NCBI GenBank assembly: GCA_000155695.1
Contig: DS990592.1
Coordinates: 434,001 to 498,000 of the forward strand
Reading direction: 5' to 3'
Length of the DNA stretch: 64,000 nt
DNA from: Verrucomicrobiia bacterium DG1235
GTDB lineage: Bacteria > Verrucomicrobiota > Verrucomicrobiia > Opitutales > Opitutaceae
This document shows positions 48,294 to 56,644 of the stretch, piece after piece; the stretch's first letter is position 1; each line of letters opens with the position of its first letter. The notes beneath the pieces were generated by a model that did no database searches, was not told the origin of the DNA, and was given only the letters and a program-made list of their open reading frames with translations. The position numbers and the translations under genes are program-made.

Positions 48294-49685
48294 CTAAAGA
48301 CCGAGAGTCGCGATGTGAACCTTGCGGACCTGCTCGAGGTAGCGTCCGATGTGGTCCTGTGGATCGATGACTTGAATGCGCTCGAGGAGAGGGATCGCCT
48401 TGCCGAATCTTTCGCGGGAAACATAGGAGCGAGCCCAGGAGAGGAGGGCGCGAACTTCCCACTTGCGAACCTTGGAGGCGCGCTCGTAGTAGAGATCGGC
48501 GCGGGAATAGCCGTCGATCGTGCCTTTGCCGGAGTTGAACTCGGCGAGAAGCAGAAGGGCTTGTCCGTCTAGAGGATCACGCTCGATGAGTTCTTCAAGA
48601 ATTGGAATCACTTGTTCTCCGAGGCCTTCCGCTAGAGCGATCTGCGCTTCGAGACGGAGAATGCTGAGCTTCTGCTCGTCGTCTAGTTTCTCGCCGAAGT
48701 TTGAGCGAATGTCTTTGATGACGACCTTTGCTTCATCGTAAGTGCCGCGAGCAGTCATTGTTTCCGCAACGGATACGTAGACGTCTGGCTCTTGATTGGC
48801 TTCCTTTTGGATAGCGCGCTGGAAGTAGGTGAGAGCGAGCTCGTTGAGGCTGCGGGACATGTAGATGTTGCCCATGAATACGAGCGAGTCCGGAGTCGAC
48901 TTGCCGAGGCGGTCCACGATTTCTTGGATAGCGACGGCAGTTTCCGCATCTTCGAGGCCGAGGAAAGCGTTTGCCGCGCTAGACCAAAGGATGTCGTTTT
49001 CCGGATCGTCTACGAGGATTTGCTCGAGGACGGCGATACCTTCTTCGTACTTGCGTTGCTGGAGAAGCGATTTGGCGAGACCGACCTGCCAATCCTTTAC
49101 ATCAGGATCGAGCACGATTGCTTCGCGGTAGGCGGTTTCGGCGGAGAAGTACTTTTCAGTGTTCACGTAGCAAAGACCGAGAAGCCCCATAGTGGTGGTA
49201 TCCTTTGCCCCAAGGTTGATCGCCTTGGTGAAGTCTTTGCGTGCTGCTTCGTAGCGGCCTTCCTTTACTTTCATTATCGCACCGTTTCGGACGGCACGGA
49301 GGAAGCTTGGGAACTTTTTGGCTGCTTGATCGTAGTACTTGATCGCATTCTTCAAGTCGCCTTTTTCTGCGTAGAAATTGGCTGCGATGAAGTCGTAGGC
49401 GGCGGTCGCGTCCGGTCCGTTAGCTCTGAGAATGGTCGCGAGAGCTGTTTCCTTATTATTGTCGAGTTGAAGCTGGTCGAGGACCTGCTTAACGACGACC
49501 TGTTCTTCTTCTGTGAGATCAGGCTCGTTTTTGGCCCGAATTGCGTAGGAAGCTTCGAAGCCCTCCGTTATGTGCGGCTGGCTCCAGAATTCCTGATCTG
49601 TCTTAAACTGCGCTGACAGCGTGGCGCTGCCGACTAGGCAGAGTAGGCCAGTGGCGGCCGTTTTGATTGTTTTGCTGCTAATCAT
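48294..49685 (-). CDS. Exported TPR-repeat protein of the Ton-like operon
   Basis: This 463-residue protein begins with a signal peptide (TAATGLLCLVGSATLSAQ). It is followed by about ten TPR-type helix pairs, among them GDLKNAIKYYDQAAKKFPSF, ETAYREAIVLDPDVKDW, YEEGIAVLEQILVDDPENDI and NELALTYFQRAIQKEANQEP. It should be periplasmic. In related Ton systems (for example TonB2-type operons) a TPR protein is the last gene, where it seems to help energy transfer to outer-membrane transporters. It is the last gene here and has a strong terminator. Confidence 0.85.
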   Translation of the reverse strand: MISSKTIKTAATGLLCLVGSATLSAQFKTDQEFWSQPHITEGFEASYAIRAKNEPDLTEEEQVVVKQVLDQLQLDNNKETALATILRANGPDATAAYDFIAANFYAEKGDLKNAIKYYDQAAKKFPSFLRAVRNGAIMKVKEGRYEAARKDFTKAINLGAKDTTTMGLLGLCYVNTEKYFSAETAYREAIVLDPDVKDWQVGLAKSLLQQRKYEEGIAVLEQILVDDPENDILWSSAANAFLGLEDAETAVAIQEIVDRLGKSTPDSLVFMGNIYMSRSLNELALTYFQRAIQKEANQEPDVYVSVAETMTARGTYDEAKVVIKDIRSNFGEKLDDEQKLSILRLEAQIALAEGLGEQVIPILEELIERDPLDGQALLLLAEFNSGKGTIDGYSRADLYYERASKVRKWEVRALLSWARSYVSRERFGKAIPLLERIQVIDPQDHIGRYLEQVRKVHIATLGL

Positions 49686-49720
49686 TTTAACTGCTTTTCT
49701 TTAAATATTAGTGGTTGGTC

Positions 49721-50131
49721 TTATTCGGATGCGGCTTTCATCGTTACCTGTGGAGCTCCGCCTGACTTGCATTCGTCGATGACGGCGACTACGAGGCGCA
49801 TTTGAGCTTGGGGCTCTACGTTTACAGTGATGGGGTGCTCTTCCTGGCGCATGGCTGGAGCCACGATTCCACGAACAGCGCCGACACCGACATCCCGTTC
49901 CTTGTAGATCACTTGTCCATTTCGACGAACGAGAAAGCTAACGAGTTCCTTTTCTTCGTTTTGCTCGGGATTGCTGGTGGGGTCTGGCGTATTGGCCGCG
50001 AGACCGGATTCTTCAACGAACACCGTAGTGACGATAAAGAAGATCAGGAGAATGAAGACCATGTCGATCAACGGGGAGATGTTGATGTCAGTAGTCTCGT
50101 CGCTCGCGTTTAGATTTTTGCGGTTTCTCAT
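49721..50131 (-). CDS. exbD: ExbD/TolR-family protein (second copy)
   Basis: This 136-residue inner-membrane protein has one helix with the proton-path Asp in DINISPLIDMVFILLIFFIV. The periplasmic part is ExbD-like (LVSFLVRRNGQVIYKERDVG, and VVAVIDECKSGGAPQVTMKA). It works with a TolQ/ExbB channel to harvest the proton gradient. It lies 10 bases after the first exbD copy. The two copies are similar but diverged, so hetero-oligomers are possible. Confidence 0.94.
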   Translation of the reverse strand: MRNRKNLNASDETTDINISPLIDMVFILLIFFIVTTVFVEESGLAANTPDPTSNPEQNEEKELVSFLVRRNGQVIYKERDVGVGAVRGIVAPAMRQEEHPITVNVEPQAQMRLVVAVIDECKSGGAPQVTMKAASE

Positions 50132-50141
50132 GTCTTCTGTG

Positions 50142-50549
50142 TTAGTTCAGTGTTGAGACGTAGATTCTGCGGGCCTTGGCCAGCTTGCACTCGTCAACGA
50201 GACGGACGACCGTCCCCGCTTGCGCGTTCTGATCCGCTTGGATAATTACTGGGTAGTCTTCGTTGCCCGCTAGGACTCTGCGAACTTGGGAGCGAATGCC
50301 GCCAAGCCCGTAGTCTCTGCCGCCGTAGAATATGTTGTTCTGGTCTGTGACCGCGATGAGCACGCAATTCTTTGGCAGGTCGAGGGAGTTGATGGCGGAA
50401 GGTTTTTGAATCTCTACGCCTGGCTCCTTAACGAATACAGTAGTTACAATAAAGAAGATCAGAAGAATGAACACCATATCGATCAGCGGGGAGATATTGA
50501 TATCTCCTGCTGCGTCTCCCGCTGAGTGGGATTTCTTGTTCTTCATCAT
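50142..50549 (-). CDS. exbD: ExbD/TolR-family protein (first copy)
   Basis: This 135-residue protein is like its downstream neighbour: INISPLIDMVFILLIFFIVT holds the conserved Asp in the membrane helix, and a periplasmic domain follows (YPVIIQADQNAQAGTVVRLV and DECKLAKARRIYVS). The gap of 94 bases to the upstream TolQ-like gene contains a hairpin (50590-50616), while the next exbD gene follows after only 10 bases. Confidence 0.94.
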   Translation of the reverse strand: MMKNKKSHSAGDAAGDINISPLIDMVFILLIFFIVTTVFVKEPGVEIQKPSAINSLDLPKNCVLIAVTDQNNIFYGGRDYGLGGIRSQVRRVLAGNEDYPVIIQADQNAQAGTVVRLVDECKLAKARRIYVSTLN

Positions 50550-50589
50550 GGCTGTTTAATTCCTTCTGTTAAGCTCCTGTCTGATTTTC

Positions 50590-50616
50590 GGCGGCATGCG
50601 TTTGGGCGATGCCGCC
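50590..50616 (-). other. Intra-operon hairpin between tolQ-like and exbD genes
   Basis: On the minus strand GGCGGCAT and ATGCCGCC (50609-50616 and 50590-50597) pair over an 11-base loop. No T-run follows, so it is not a full terminator. It may protect the upstream mRNA from 3' decay or lower downstream expression. Confidence 0.6.
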
Positions 50617-50643
50617 TTCGAATAGGCAGGTCAGATTGATCTT

Positions 50644-52041
50644 CTATTTCTTGTCGTTGAGTCCGTTGACGAACGCTACGGAAGCTTGCTCCATTTCGCC
50701 GAGCTTGCCCTTCGCGATGCGAGAGAGCAGGGCTTGAGCGAGAAGACATGGAATCGCGACGATGAGACCGTACTCGGTGGTGATAAGCGCCACGGAAATA
50801 CCAGTCGAAAGGGTAGCGGGATCGCCGGTACCGAAGACGGTGATCGCCTTGAAGGTATCGATCATACCGGTAACCGTACCGAGCAGTCCTAGAAGCGGAG
50901 AGGCGGCAGCGGTGAGGGCGATGAAGGCGATGAAGCGCTCGAGCTTTGGCTGAGCAGCGAGAAGGCGCTCGTAGAGCACTTCTTCGAGAAGTTCCTTCTC
51001 TTGGTCGGCGTGTTCGACGCCTGCTACGAGAAGATCTCCGAATGGACCGTCAACCGAGTTGGCAGCTTCGAGGGCTTCCTGCTTGTTGCCAGAGTTGAGG
51101 GCGTCGAGGATGCGCTGAAGCGTTCCTGCCTTCGGGCTCTTGACGGACTTGATTTCGAAGAGCTTCAGGATGGAGAGGAGAATCGCTACGAAGAACATCG
51201 AGAGAAGCGGGATCATGACGACGCCACCTTTTTTGATGTGCTCAATGAGCGTTTCGTCGACGAGAGCGAGCTTGAGGGCGTCGCCTTCAGTCGGGTCGAC
51301 TGGGAGGAATCCGGAACCGGAAGCGGTCAGGTTGGCGATTGTCGCGATAACTGGCTCTGGTACGCCTCGGCTTACGACGAGTGGGTAACCGATGTTGGTG
51401 TGGTCACCTTCAGCGAATCCGATGTTTTCGCCCCCGTCGCCAAAGTAGGCGAAAGGACCGGCGAGAACGAATGTACCAGAAACTTGGAGGCCGTTCTTGC
51501 CGAGGGCGTCGCCGTTAATGGTTGTGCCGCCCATAATGTTGCGAACGCGAGCGAGGGAAGCCTTAACGACTTCGAGCTGCGCTGTGAGTTTTTCCGAGTC
51601 GCTAGCGGTTTCGTTTTCGGCGAGGTGCTCTGCGGTGTCGGCGAGTTCTTTGTACTCCTGAAGTTCCGCAGCGTGGATGCGTGTGGAGAACTGTTTGACG
51701 TACGCTCCCATGGTGTTGCGGAGGTAGACGTTCTCGTCGCTGCGCAGCTTCACCTTCTTGCGGAGGTCGTCGAGGCTGAGGTCGCTGTTGTCGCGGATGG
51801 ATTTCTTCTCGTCGCGTTCTTTACGGAATTCGAGAACCTGGCTTTCGAGTCGAGTGAGCTCGTTCGAGAGGGGAATCTTCTGGTTGGCGATCGATTCGCG
51901 GAGCTCTGACAGCTCCTGTTCTGCGGCGATGAGATCGGCCTTCGCTTCAGCAGTGACTTGGGCGAATGTCTTTTGCGCGTTCGCAGTGCCTGCAATGATG
52001 AATGCGGCGAGTGCGATTGTTGTGAATTTCAAAGTCTTCAT
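50644..52041 (-). CDS. MotA/TolQ/ExbB proton-channel protein with long N-terminal periplasmic coiled-coil domain
   Basis: The protein has 465 residues. A signal peptide (FTTIALAAFIIAGTANAQ) precedes a DUF3450-like coiled-coil region of about 110 residues, then a beta-rich part, then the ExbB channel at about residues 270-460 with three helices: VVMIPLLSMFFVAILLSILK, FIALTAAASPLLGLLGTVTG and TEYGLIVAIPCLLAQALL. The motif LGTVTGMIDTFKAIT is the TolQ/ExbB signature. Such long forms, with a second short ExbB, are known from TonB2-type operons. Here no short ExbB is present. It lies 37 bases after the DUF3450 gene. Confidence 0.92.
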   Translation of the reverse strand: MKTLKFTTIALAAFIIAGTANAQKTFAQVTAEAKADLIAAEQELSELRESIANQKIPLSNELTRLESQVLEFRKERDEKKSIRDNSDLSLDDLRKKVKLRSDENVYLRNTMGAYVKQFSTRIHAAELQEYKELADTAEHLAENETASDSEKLTAQLEVVKASLARVRNIMGGTTINGDALGKNGLQVSGTFVLAGPFAYFGDGGENIGFAEGDHTNIGYPLVVSRGVPEPVIATIANLTASGSGFLPVDPTEGDALKLALVDETLIEHIKKGGVVMIPLLSMFFVAILLSILKLFEIKSVKSPKAGTLQRILDALNSGNKQEALEAANSVDGPFGDLLVAGVEHADQEKELLEEVLYERLLAAQPKLERFIAFIALTAAASPLLGLLGTVTGMIDTFKAITVFGTGDPATLSTGISVALITTEYGLIVAIPCLLAQALLSRIAKGKLGEMEQASVAFVNGLNDKK

Positions 52042-52078
52042 TTAAATTGATCCTTTTGAATGTGTTTCGAGTACTAGC

Positions 52079-52855
52079 TTATTCGACTTCCGTGATGTTG
52101 ATGGGGAGGTCGACGAAGCGTACTGTCGCTTCGCGCTTTTGCATGGCGACTGCATCGGCGATGTCGTTGGCGAGAGTGTTATCTTCGAAACGTTTCCAGC
52201 CGTCTTTCGCTGGAATCATGTAGCCCGCTTCGCTTTTGGTGCCGTCAACGTAGTAGGCGACTGCCAATCCGACGTAGAGGGTGTCGACGCGAACGCGCTC
52301 GCCCTTGATGTCGCGGATTTCGTTCACGACGGTGAGCTGGCTGTTGAACTTTTCGATTTCGGAGAGGATACCGATGATGTTCATCACGCGTACGGAGAGC
52401 GTGCTGGCATCGATTTCTCGCTTCGTCTTCGGAACGCGTTGAGTGACAACTGAAAGCTTGTCCTGAAGGGAGCTCGGCAGGTACTTGACCAGCTCGAGGG
52501 CTTCGACTTCGAGGTCTACGATCGAGCTCTTGACGATTGCGGACGCGGCCTTGAGTTCGTTTTCATCTCGAGTGAGGTCTTCGCGAACCTTGTCGGCGTC
52601 AGTCGCGTCGGCCTCGTAGGCTTCGATCGCGTCCTGGATTTTGTCGATTTCGTCTTCGAGAAGATCGATTGACTCCTGGAGAGTCTGCTTTTCGACGGCC
52701 CACTTGTTTTTCTCTTCAGAAACGAGCTTTTTAAGTTCGACCCACTCTTTAAGGGTCGAGCGCGTTTCTGCGAGTTGTGGGGCTGCGCTGAGCGCGGCTG
52801 GGCCAGCAAGAGCGATTCCTGCGGCGATTAACATTACTACTTTGTTCTTAGTCAT
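52079..52855 (-). CDS. DUF3450-family exported coiled-coil protein
   Basis: This 258-residue protein has a signal peptide (VVMLIAAGIALAGPAALSAA), a coiled coil of about 90 residues (KQTLQESIDLLEDEIDKIQD) and an alpha/beta C-terminal part (RVDTLYVGLAVAYYVDGTKS, GWKRFEDNTLANDIADAV). The family is found as the first gene of TolQ-ExbD-TPR operons, mainly in Gammaproteobacteria and other Gram-negatives. It should be periplasmic, and its role in energy transfer is inferred from the context. It begins the minus-strand operon. Confidence 0.87.
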   Translation of the reverse strand: MTKNKVVMLIAAGIALAGPAALSAAPQLAETRSTLKEWVELKKLVSEEKNKWAVEKQTLQESIDLLEDEIDKIQDAIEAYEADATDADKVREDLTRDENELKAASAIVKSSIVDLEVEALELVKYLPSSLQDKLSVVTQRVPKTKREIDASTLSVRVMNIIGILSEIEKFNSQLTVVNEIRDIKGERVRVDTLYVGLAVAYYVDGTKSEAGYMIPAKDGWKRFEDNTLANDIADAVAMQKREATVRFVDLPINITEVE

Positions 52856-53525
52856 AGTACGGTCTACGTTTAGTCGTAAGGATTTTCTATAGCTATAGTT
52901 TTGAAACTTTAGATGGTGGGTTTCACCCGCTGGTCGCAGCTTGCTTTGTTAGCTCGCCAAGGGGTGGGCAGGGGAAAATAGAGGGGAGTCGACACGAAAT
53001 TCGATGCGGTATCGCAGGCTTAATCGCGAGCCGGCTGCGATGTTTTCTTGGCGTGTCTGGCCGTTGTTGAAGGGCGCTCGAGTCGGGCTAGCGGGTATTT
53101 CGGGTAACTGTGGTTTTCTCGATTCAATCGAAATTTGGTTATTGGGGGGGATATGTACTGAAGAAAGCTGACCAAAAAGAGGATGCGATGTGGTTTCTGC
53201 AAGTCTTTAGCGCCGTCTTAATTCCTTCAGTTGTAGGAGTTGGTGTACTATGTCAACTTTAGGCTACAAAAGATCCCCGCAAAATGCGCTTTTTCGACAT
53301 TCCTTTACGAACGGGCATTCGACGGGTAGGCGTTATTGCTCCCCCCCCGAAAGAAATAGTGAGAAGTTTGTTTTTTTTTTGTATCAAAGTGTGGGTTGGA
53401 GCGCGCGCGACGACCGAGCGTGGAGTTGGCTTATCTTGAAGACTTATCGGAGTACACTGCTTGTAGTCTAAACCCTTTCAAAATGGCCTAGAGGTTCTTT
53501 CAGTTGAGCAGAATTGAGCAAAGGT
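52856..53525. other. Gene-free stretch upstream of the Ton-like operon
   Basis: No gene is supported in these 670 bases. The part near 52856 should contain the operon promoter. The plus strand shows homopolymer runs (seven C near 53341-53347 and nine T near 53371). No repeat or hairpin of note was found by eye. Confidence 0.5.
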
Positions 53526-53987
53526 TCAGCTCAGTTCGACGATAACGCGAATTTCGACCGCAGCATTTAGAGGCAGGCCATTAGAGGAAAGCGCTACGCG
53601 GGTGTGACGTCCTGCTTCTCCGAACAATTCGACTGCGAGGTCGGAGGCTCCGTTAATCACTTTTGGGGCGTCGGTGAAGCCGTCCACGCCGTTGACGAAT
53701 CCGTCTATGTGCAGGACGCGTCCGAAGCTTTTGAAGTCGTTCGTAGCGACTTTTGCGTGGGCCAGGGCGTTGAGTAGGCACCAGCGAGCGGCTTCGTAGC
53801 CGTCTTCGATCGTAAGGTCGCCTCCGACGCGTCCGGTGATGATAGCTCCGTTTCTTACGGGCAGACTCCCGGAAAGCGAAAGCAGCTTACCGCTGATCGT
53901 GTAGGGGAGGTAATTGCCTTTGACCTCTCCAGCGGGAGGGAGGGCGAGCCCGAGGGCTTCGAGTTTTGAGGCGATCTGGTCGATCAT
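53526..53987 (-). CDS. RidA-family (YjgF/YER057c/UK114) protein
   Basis: This 153-residue protein has the family pattern: LALPPAGEVKGNYLPYTISG, LLSLSGSLPVRNG, ALAHAKVATNDFKSFGRVLH and the C-terminal GRHTRVALSSNGLPLNAAVE with the substrate-binding Arg and Glu. RidA members remove reactive enamine/imine intermediates from PLP enzymes, and this longer form is the Rid2/RutC-like or HI0719-like branch. It lies 42 bases after lipA on the same strand. Confidence 0.92.
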   Translation of the reverse strand: MIDQIASKLEALGLALPPAGEVKGNYLPYTISGKLLSLSGSLPVRNGAIITGRVGGDLTIEDGYEAARWCLLNALAHAKVATNDFKSFGRVLHIDGFVNGVDGFTDAPKVINGASDLAVELFGEAGRHTRVALSSNGLPLNAAVEIRVIVELS

Positions 53988-54029
53988 GAGTTTTGGTGTT
54001 GGTGCAGAAAATCGAGGCGCGGAGGCGGT

Positions 54030-54911
54030 CTAGCTCGCTTCGGCTCGAAGCTTGTCGATGCCGGTGAAGTGGGCGGACTGCTCGTCGGCGTGGTAGGATG
54101 AACGAACGAGGGGTCCTGACTCTACCTTAGTGTAGCCGATGGAGTGGCCGAAGTCGCGCCATTCGTCGAATTCTTCGGGAGTGACCCAACGCTCTACGGG
54201 CAGGTGCTTGCTGGTAGGCTGGAGGTATTGGCCGAGAGTGAGGACTTTGACGTCGATTTCGCGGAGATCGCGCATGGTCTGGGCGATTTCGTCCTTCTCT
54301 TCGCCGAGGCCAAGCATCAGGCCTGACTTGGCGACGAAGCCACGTTTGGCGGCGTGGGCGAGCATCTTCATGGAGCGCTCGTAGCGGGCTTGCACGCGGA
54401 CCGGCTTCTGGAGGCGCTCCACGGTTTCGACGTTGTGGTTGAAGATGTCCGGTTCCGCGTCGAGCACGACGTCGAGCTGTTCGGTCTTTCCGCGAAAGTC
54501 TGGCGTCAGGACCTCGATTGCGGTGGTCGGGCAGCGGTGGCGGATGGCGCGGATGGTAGCTGCCCAGACGCTGGCTCCGCCGTCTTTGAGCTCATCGCGA
54601 GTTACGGAGGTGATGACGCAATGCTTGAGGCCCATGGTGGCGACTGCTTCGGCAACGCGGGCCGGTTCGCCGATATCGTATTCGGTGGGGCGTCCGGTCT
54701 GGATCGCGCAGAAGTTGCAGGAGCGGGTGCAGACGTTTCCGAGAATCATCACGGTGGCCGTACCGCGCGACCAGCATTCGCCCATGTTCGGGCACTGGGC
54801 GCTTTGGCAAACGGTGTGCAGGCTCTTGTCGTCGACGAGCTTGCGGACCGCTCCGTATTCCTTGCCGCTTGGAAGTTTTGCCCTGAGCCAATCTGGCTTT
54901 CGCATAGTCAT
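54030..54911 (-). CDS. lipA: Lipoyl synthase
   Basis: This 293-residue radical SAM enzyme inserts two sulfur atoms into octanoyl-protein. The first cluster has CQSAQCPNMGECWSRGTAT (C-x4-C-x5-C) and the SAM cluster is VCTRSCNFCAI (CxxxCxxC). Other blocks are CVITSVTRDELKDGGASVWA, IFNHNVETVERL and the terminal VESGPLVRSSYHADEQ with its Ser ligand. The ATG at 54911 (MTMRKPDWLRAKLPSG) is chosen, as the longer ORF to 54974 enters the lysS promoter region. ridA follows. Confidence 0.96.
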   Translation of the reverse strand: MTMRKPDWLRAKLPSGKEYGAVRKLVDDKSLHTVCQSAQCPNMGECWSRGTATVMILGNVCTRSCNFCAIQTGRPTEYDIGEPARVAEAVATMGLKHCVITSVTRDELKDGGASVWAATIRAIRHRCPTTAIEVLTPDFRGKTEQLDVVLDAEPDIFNHNVETVERLQKPVRVQARYERSMKMLAHAAKRGFVAKSGLMLGLGEEKDEIAQTMRDLREIDVKVLTLGQYLQPTSKHLPVERWVTPEEFDEWRDFGHSIGYTKVESGPLVRSSYHADEQSAHFTGIDKLRAEAS

Positions 54912-55055
54912 AAGGGAGGAGGAGATTAATCGGCGCGTGGAAAACTCAACCCTCAAATGCGTCCTGGACAACAAAGCTCGCCGCTGATCGCGGGCTCTGG
55001 GGAGAAAGGCTTTGATCTTTTGGCGATCAGTCGCCTAATCCCATGCCTTCCGATT

Positions 55056-56522
55056 ATGAGCTCAAACTTGTCTGATATTTCCCACGACCAATTGGCAGTG
55101 CGTCGCCAAAAACTAGCGGACCTGCGCGAAAAGGGCGTCGATCCATTCCGCGCCGATTTTCAGCCGACCCATTTTTCCTCGGAGGCAGTGGCCGCGTTCG
55201 TCGAAGGCGTAGAGCCCGAGGAGCAGCCGATCGTCAGCGTTGCCGGACGTCTCGTGGTGATCCGCAAAATGGGCAAGGCCCAGTTCGTGAAAATTCAGGA
55301 TCAGGCGGGAATTATTCAGCTCTACGTTCGTCTCGACGGAATCGGGGCCGACGAGTATGCCGATTTCAAGAAGCTAGATCTCGGCGACATCATTGGCGTG
55401 GAGGGGCAGTTGTTTCAGACGAAGACTGGTGAGATCAGCATTCGCGCTTCGCGCTACGCACTCGTGTCGAAGTCGCTCCGACCGCTGCCTGAGAAGTTTC
55501 ACGGTCTCACTGACGCGGAGCAAAAGTACCGTCAGCGCCACCTCGACCTGATCATGAACAAGGAGTCTCGGGAGCGCTTCTTCAATCGGAGTCGCATCGT
55601 GAGCGGAATTCGCCGCTATCTGGAGGACAGAAAGTTTCTCGAAGTGGAGACACCGGTTTTTCAGAACATAGCGGGCGGGGCGGCGGCGAAGCCGTTTGTC
55701 ACTCATCACAATACCTTGGATCGCGATTTTTTCATGCGCATCTCGCTCGAGCTCTACCTCAAGCGACTGCTGGTTGGCGGTTATGATCGCGTGTTTGAAA
55801 TTGGCCGTAATTTCCGTAACGAGGGAATTTCTCGCCGGCACAATCCGGAGTTTACCATGCTCGAAGTCTATCAGGCTTACTCGGATTATCGTGGCATGAT
55901 GGAGCTGATCCAGGGGCTGATCCGCCACCTCGTCACTGACATTCTCGGAGGCAAGGAGATTAAGATGCCGGATGGGGAGGTAATCGATTTCATGGGCGAG
56001 TGGCGCGAGGCCAAGTACAAGGATCTCGTCTGCGAAAAGGTGGGCGATCCGGACTGGTTTTCCAAGAGTAAGGAAGAGAAGATCGCGAAGGCTAAGGAGC
56101 TTGGTCTTGATTGCCAGGCAGACTGGGAGGACTACGAGGTGACAAACGAAGCCTTTGGCAAGCTCATCGAGCCATTCCTAATACAGCCGACTTTCGTCAC
56201 GCATTTGCCGAAGGAACTCTGTCCGCTCGCCAAAATCACGAAGGACGATGATTCCACGATCGACGTTTTCGAGCTTTGCATCGGCGGAATGGAGATCGCT
56301 CCGGCGTATTCCGAGCAGAACGATCCGGACGTGCAGCGCGAGATGTTCGAAAAGCAGGCAGGCGAGGAAACTCAGGACATGGACGAGGATTTCCTCGAAA
56401 CGCTCGAGTACGGGATGCCGCCAGCTGGAGGGCTCGGCATGGGGATCGATCGCATCGTCATCCTGCTGACCGAGGCCGAGAATATTCGAGACGTGATTCT
56501 TTATCCGCAGCTTCGCTCGTAA
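55056..56522 (+). CDS. lysS: Lysyl-tRNA synthetase, class II
   Basis: This 488-residue enzyme starts at the ATG at 55056 (MSSNLSDISHDQLAVRRQKL). The N-terminal OB fold binds the anticodon (VSVAGRLVVIRKMGKAQFVK). Class II motif 2 is FEIGRNFRNEGISRRHNPEF and motif 3 is GGLGMGIDRIVILLTEA. Between them GMEIAPAYSEQNDP matches the lysine pocket. An upstream in-frame start at 54957 is not used by relatives. It is divergent from lipA and followed by lolC after 122 bases. Confidence 0.96.
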   Translation: MSSNLSDISHDQLAVRRQKLADLREKGVDPFRADFQPTHFSSEAVAAFVEGVEPEEQPIVSVAGRLVVIRKMGKAQFVKIQDQAGIIQLYVRLDGIGADEYADFKKLDLGDIIGVEGQLFQTKTGEISIRASRYALVSKSLRPLPEKFHGLTDAEQKYRQRHLDLIMNKESRERFFNRSRIVSGIRRYLEDRKFLEVETPVFQNIAGGAAAKPFVTHHNTLDRDFFMRISLELYLKRLLVGGYDRVFEIGRNFRNEGISRRHNPEFTMLEVYQAYSDYRGMMELIQGLIRHLVTDILGGKEIKMPDGEVIDFMGEWREAKYKDLVCEKVGDPDWFSKSKEEKIAKAKELGLDCQADWEDYEVTNEAFGKLIEPFLIQPTFVTHLPKELCPLAKITKDDDSTIDVFELCIGGMEIAPAYSEQNDPDVQREMFEKQAGEETQDMDEDFLETLEYGMPPAGGLGMGIDRIVILLTEAENIRDVILYPQLRS

Positions 56523-56644
56523 GGCGTCAGCGGATACGGGCAGTAATTTGAAACATGGCGGGATGGCTTCTACGGAACTGTCCCGCTTTTTTGCTCTCTT
56601 AACGGGCTTGCTTCCTTACGCCGTATACTAATTCTAGCACGCCG

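Noticed and set aside
53250-53471. Plus-strand ORF of 73 codons upstream of the Ton-like operon
   Set aside because: Low-complexity stretches, no ribosome site and no recognisable feature.
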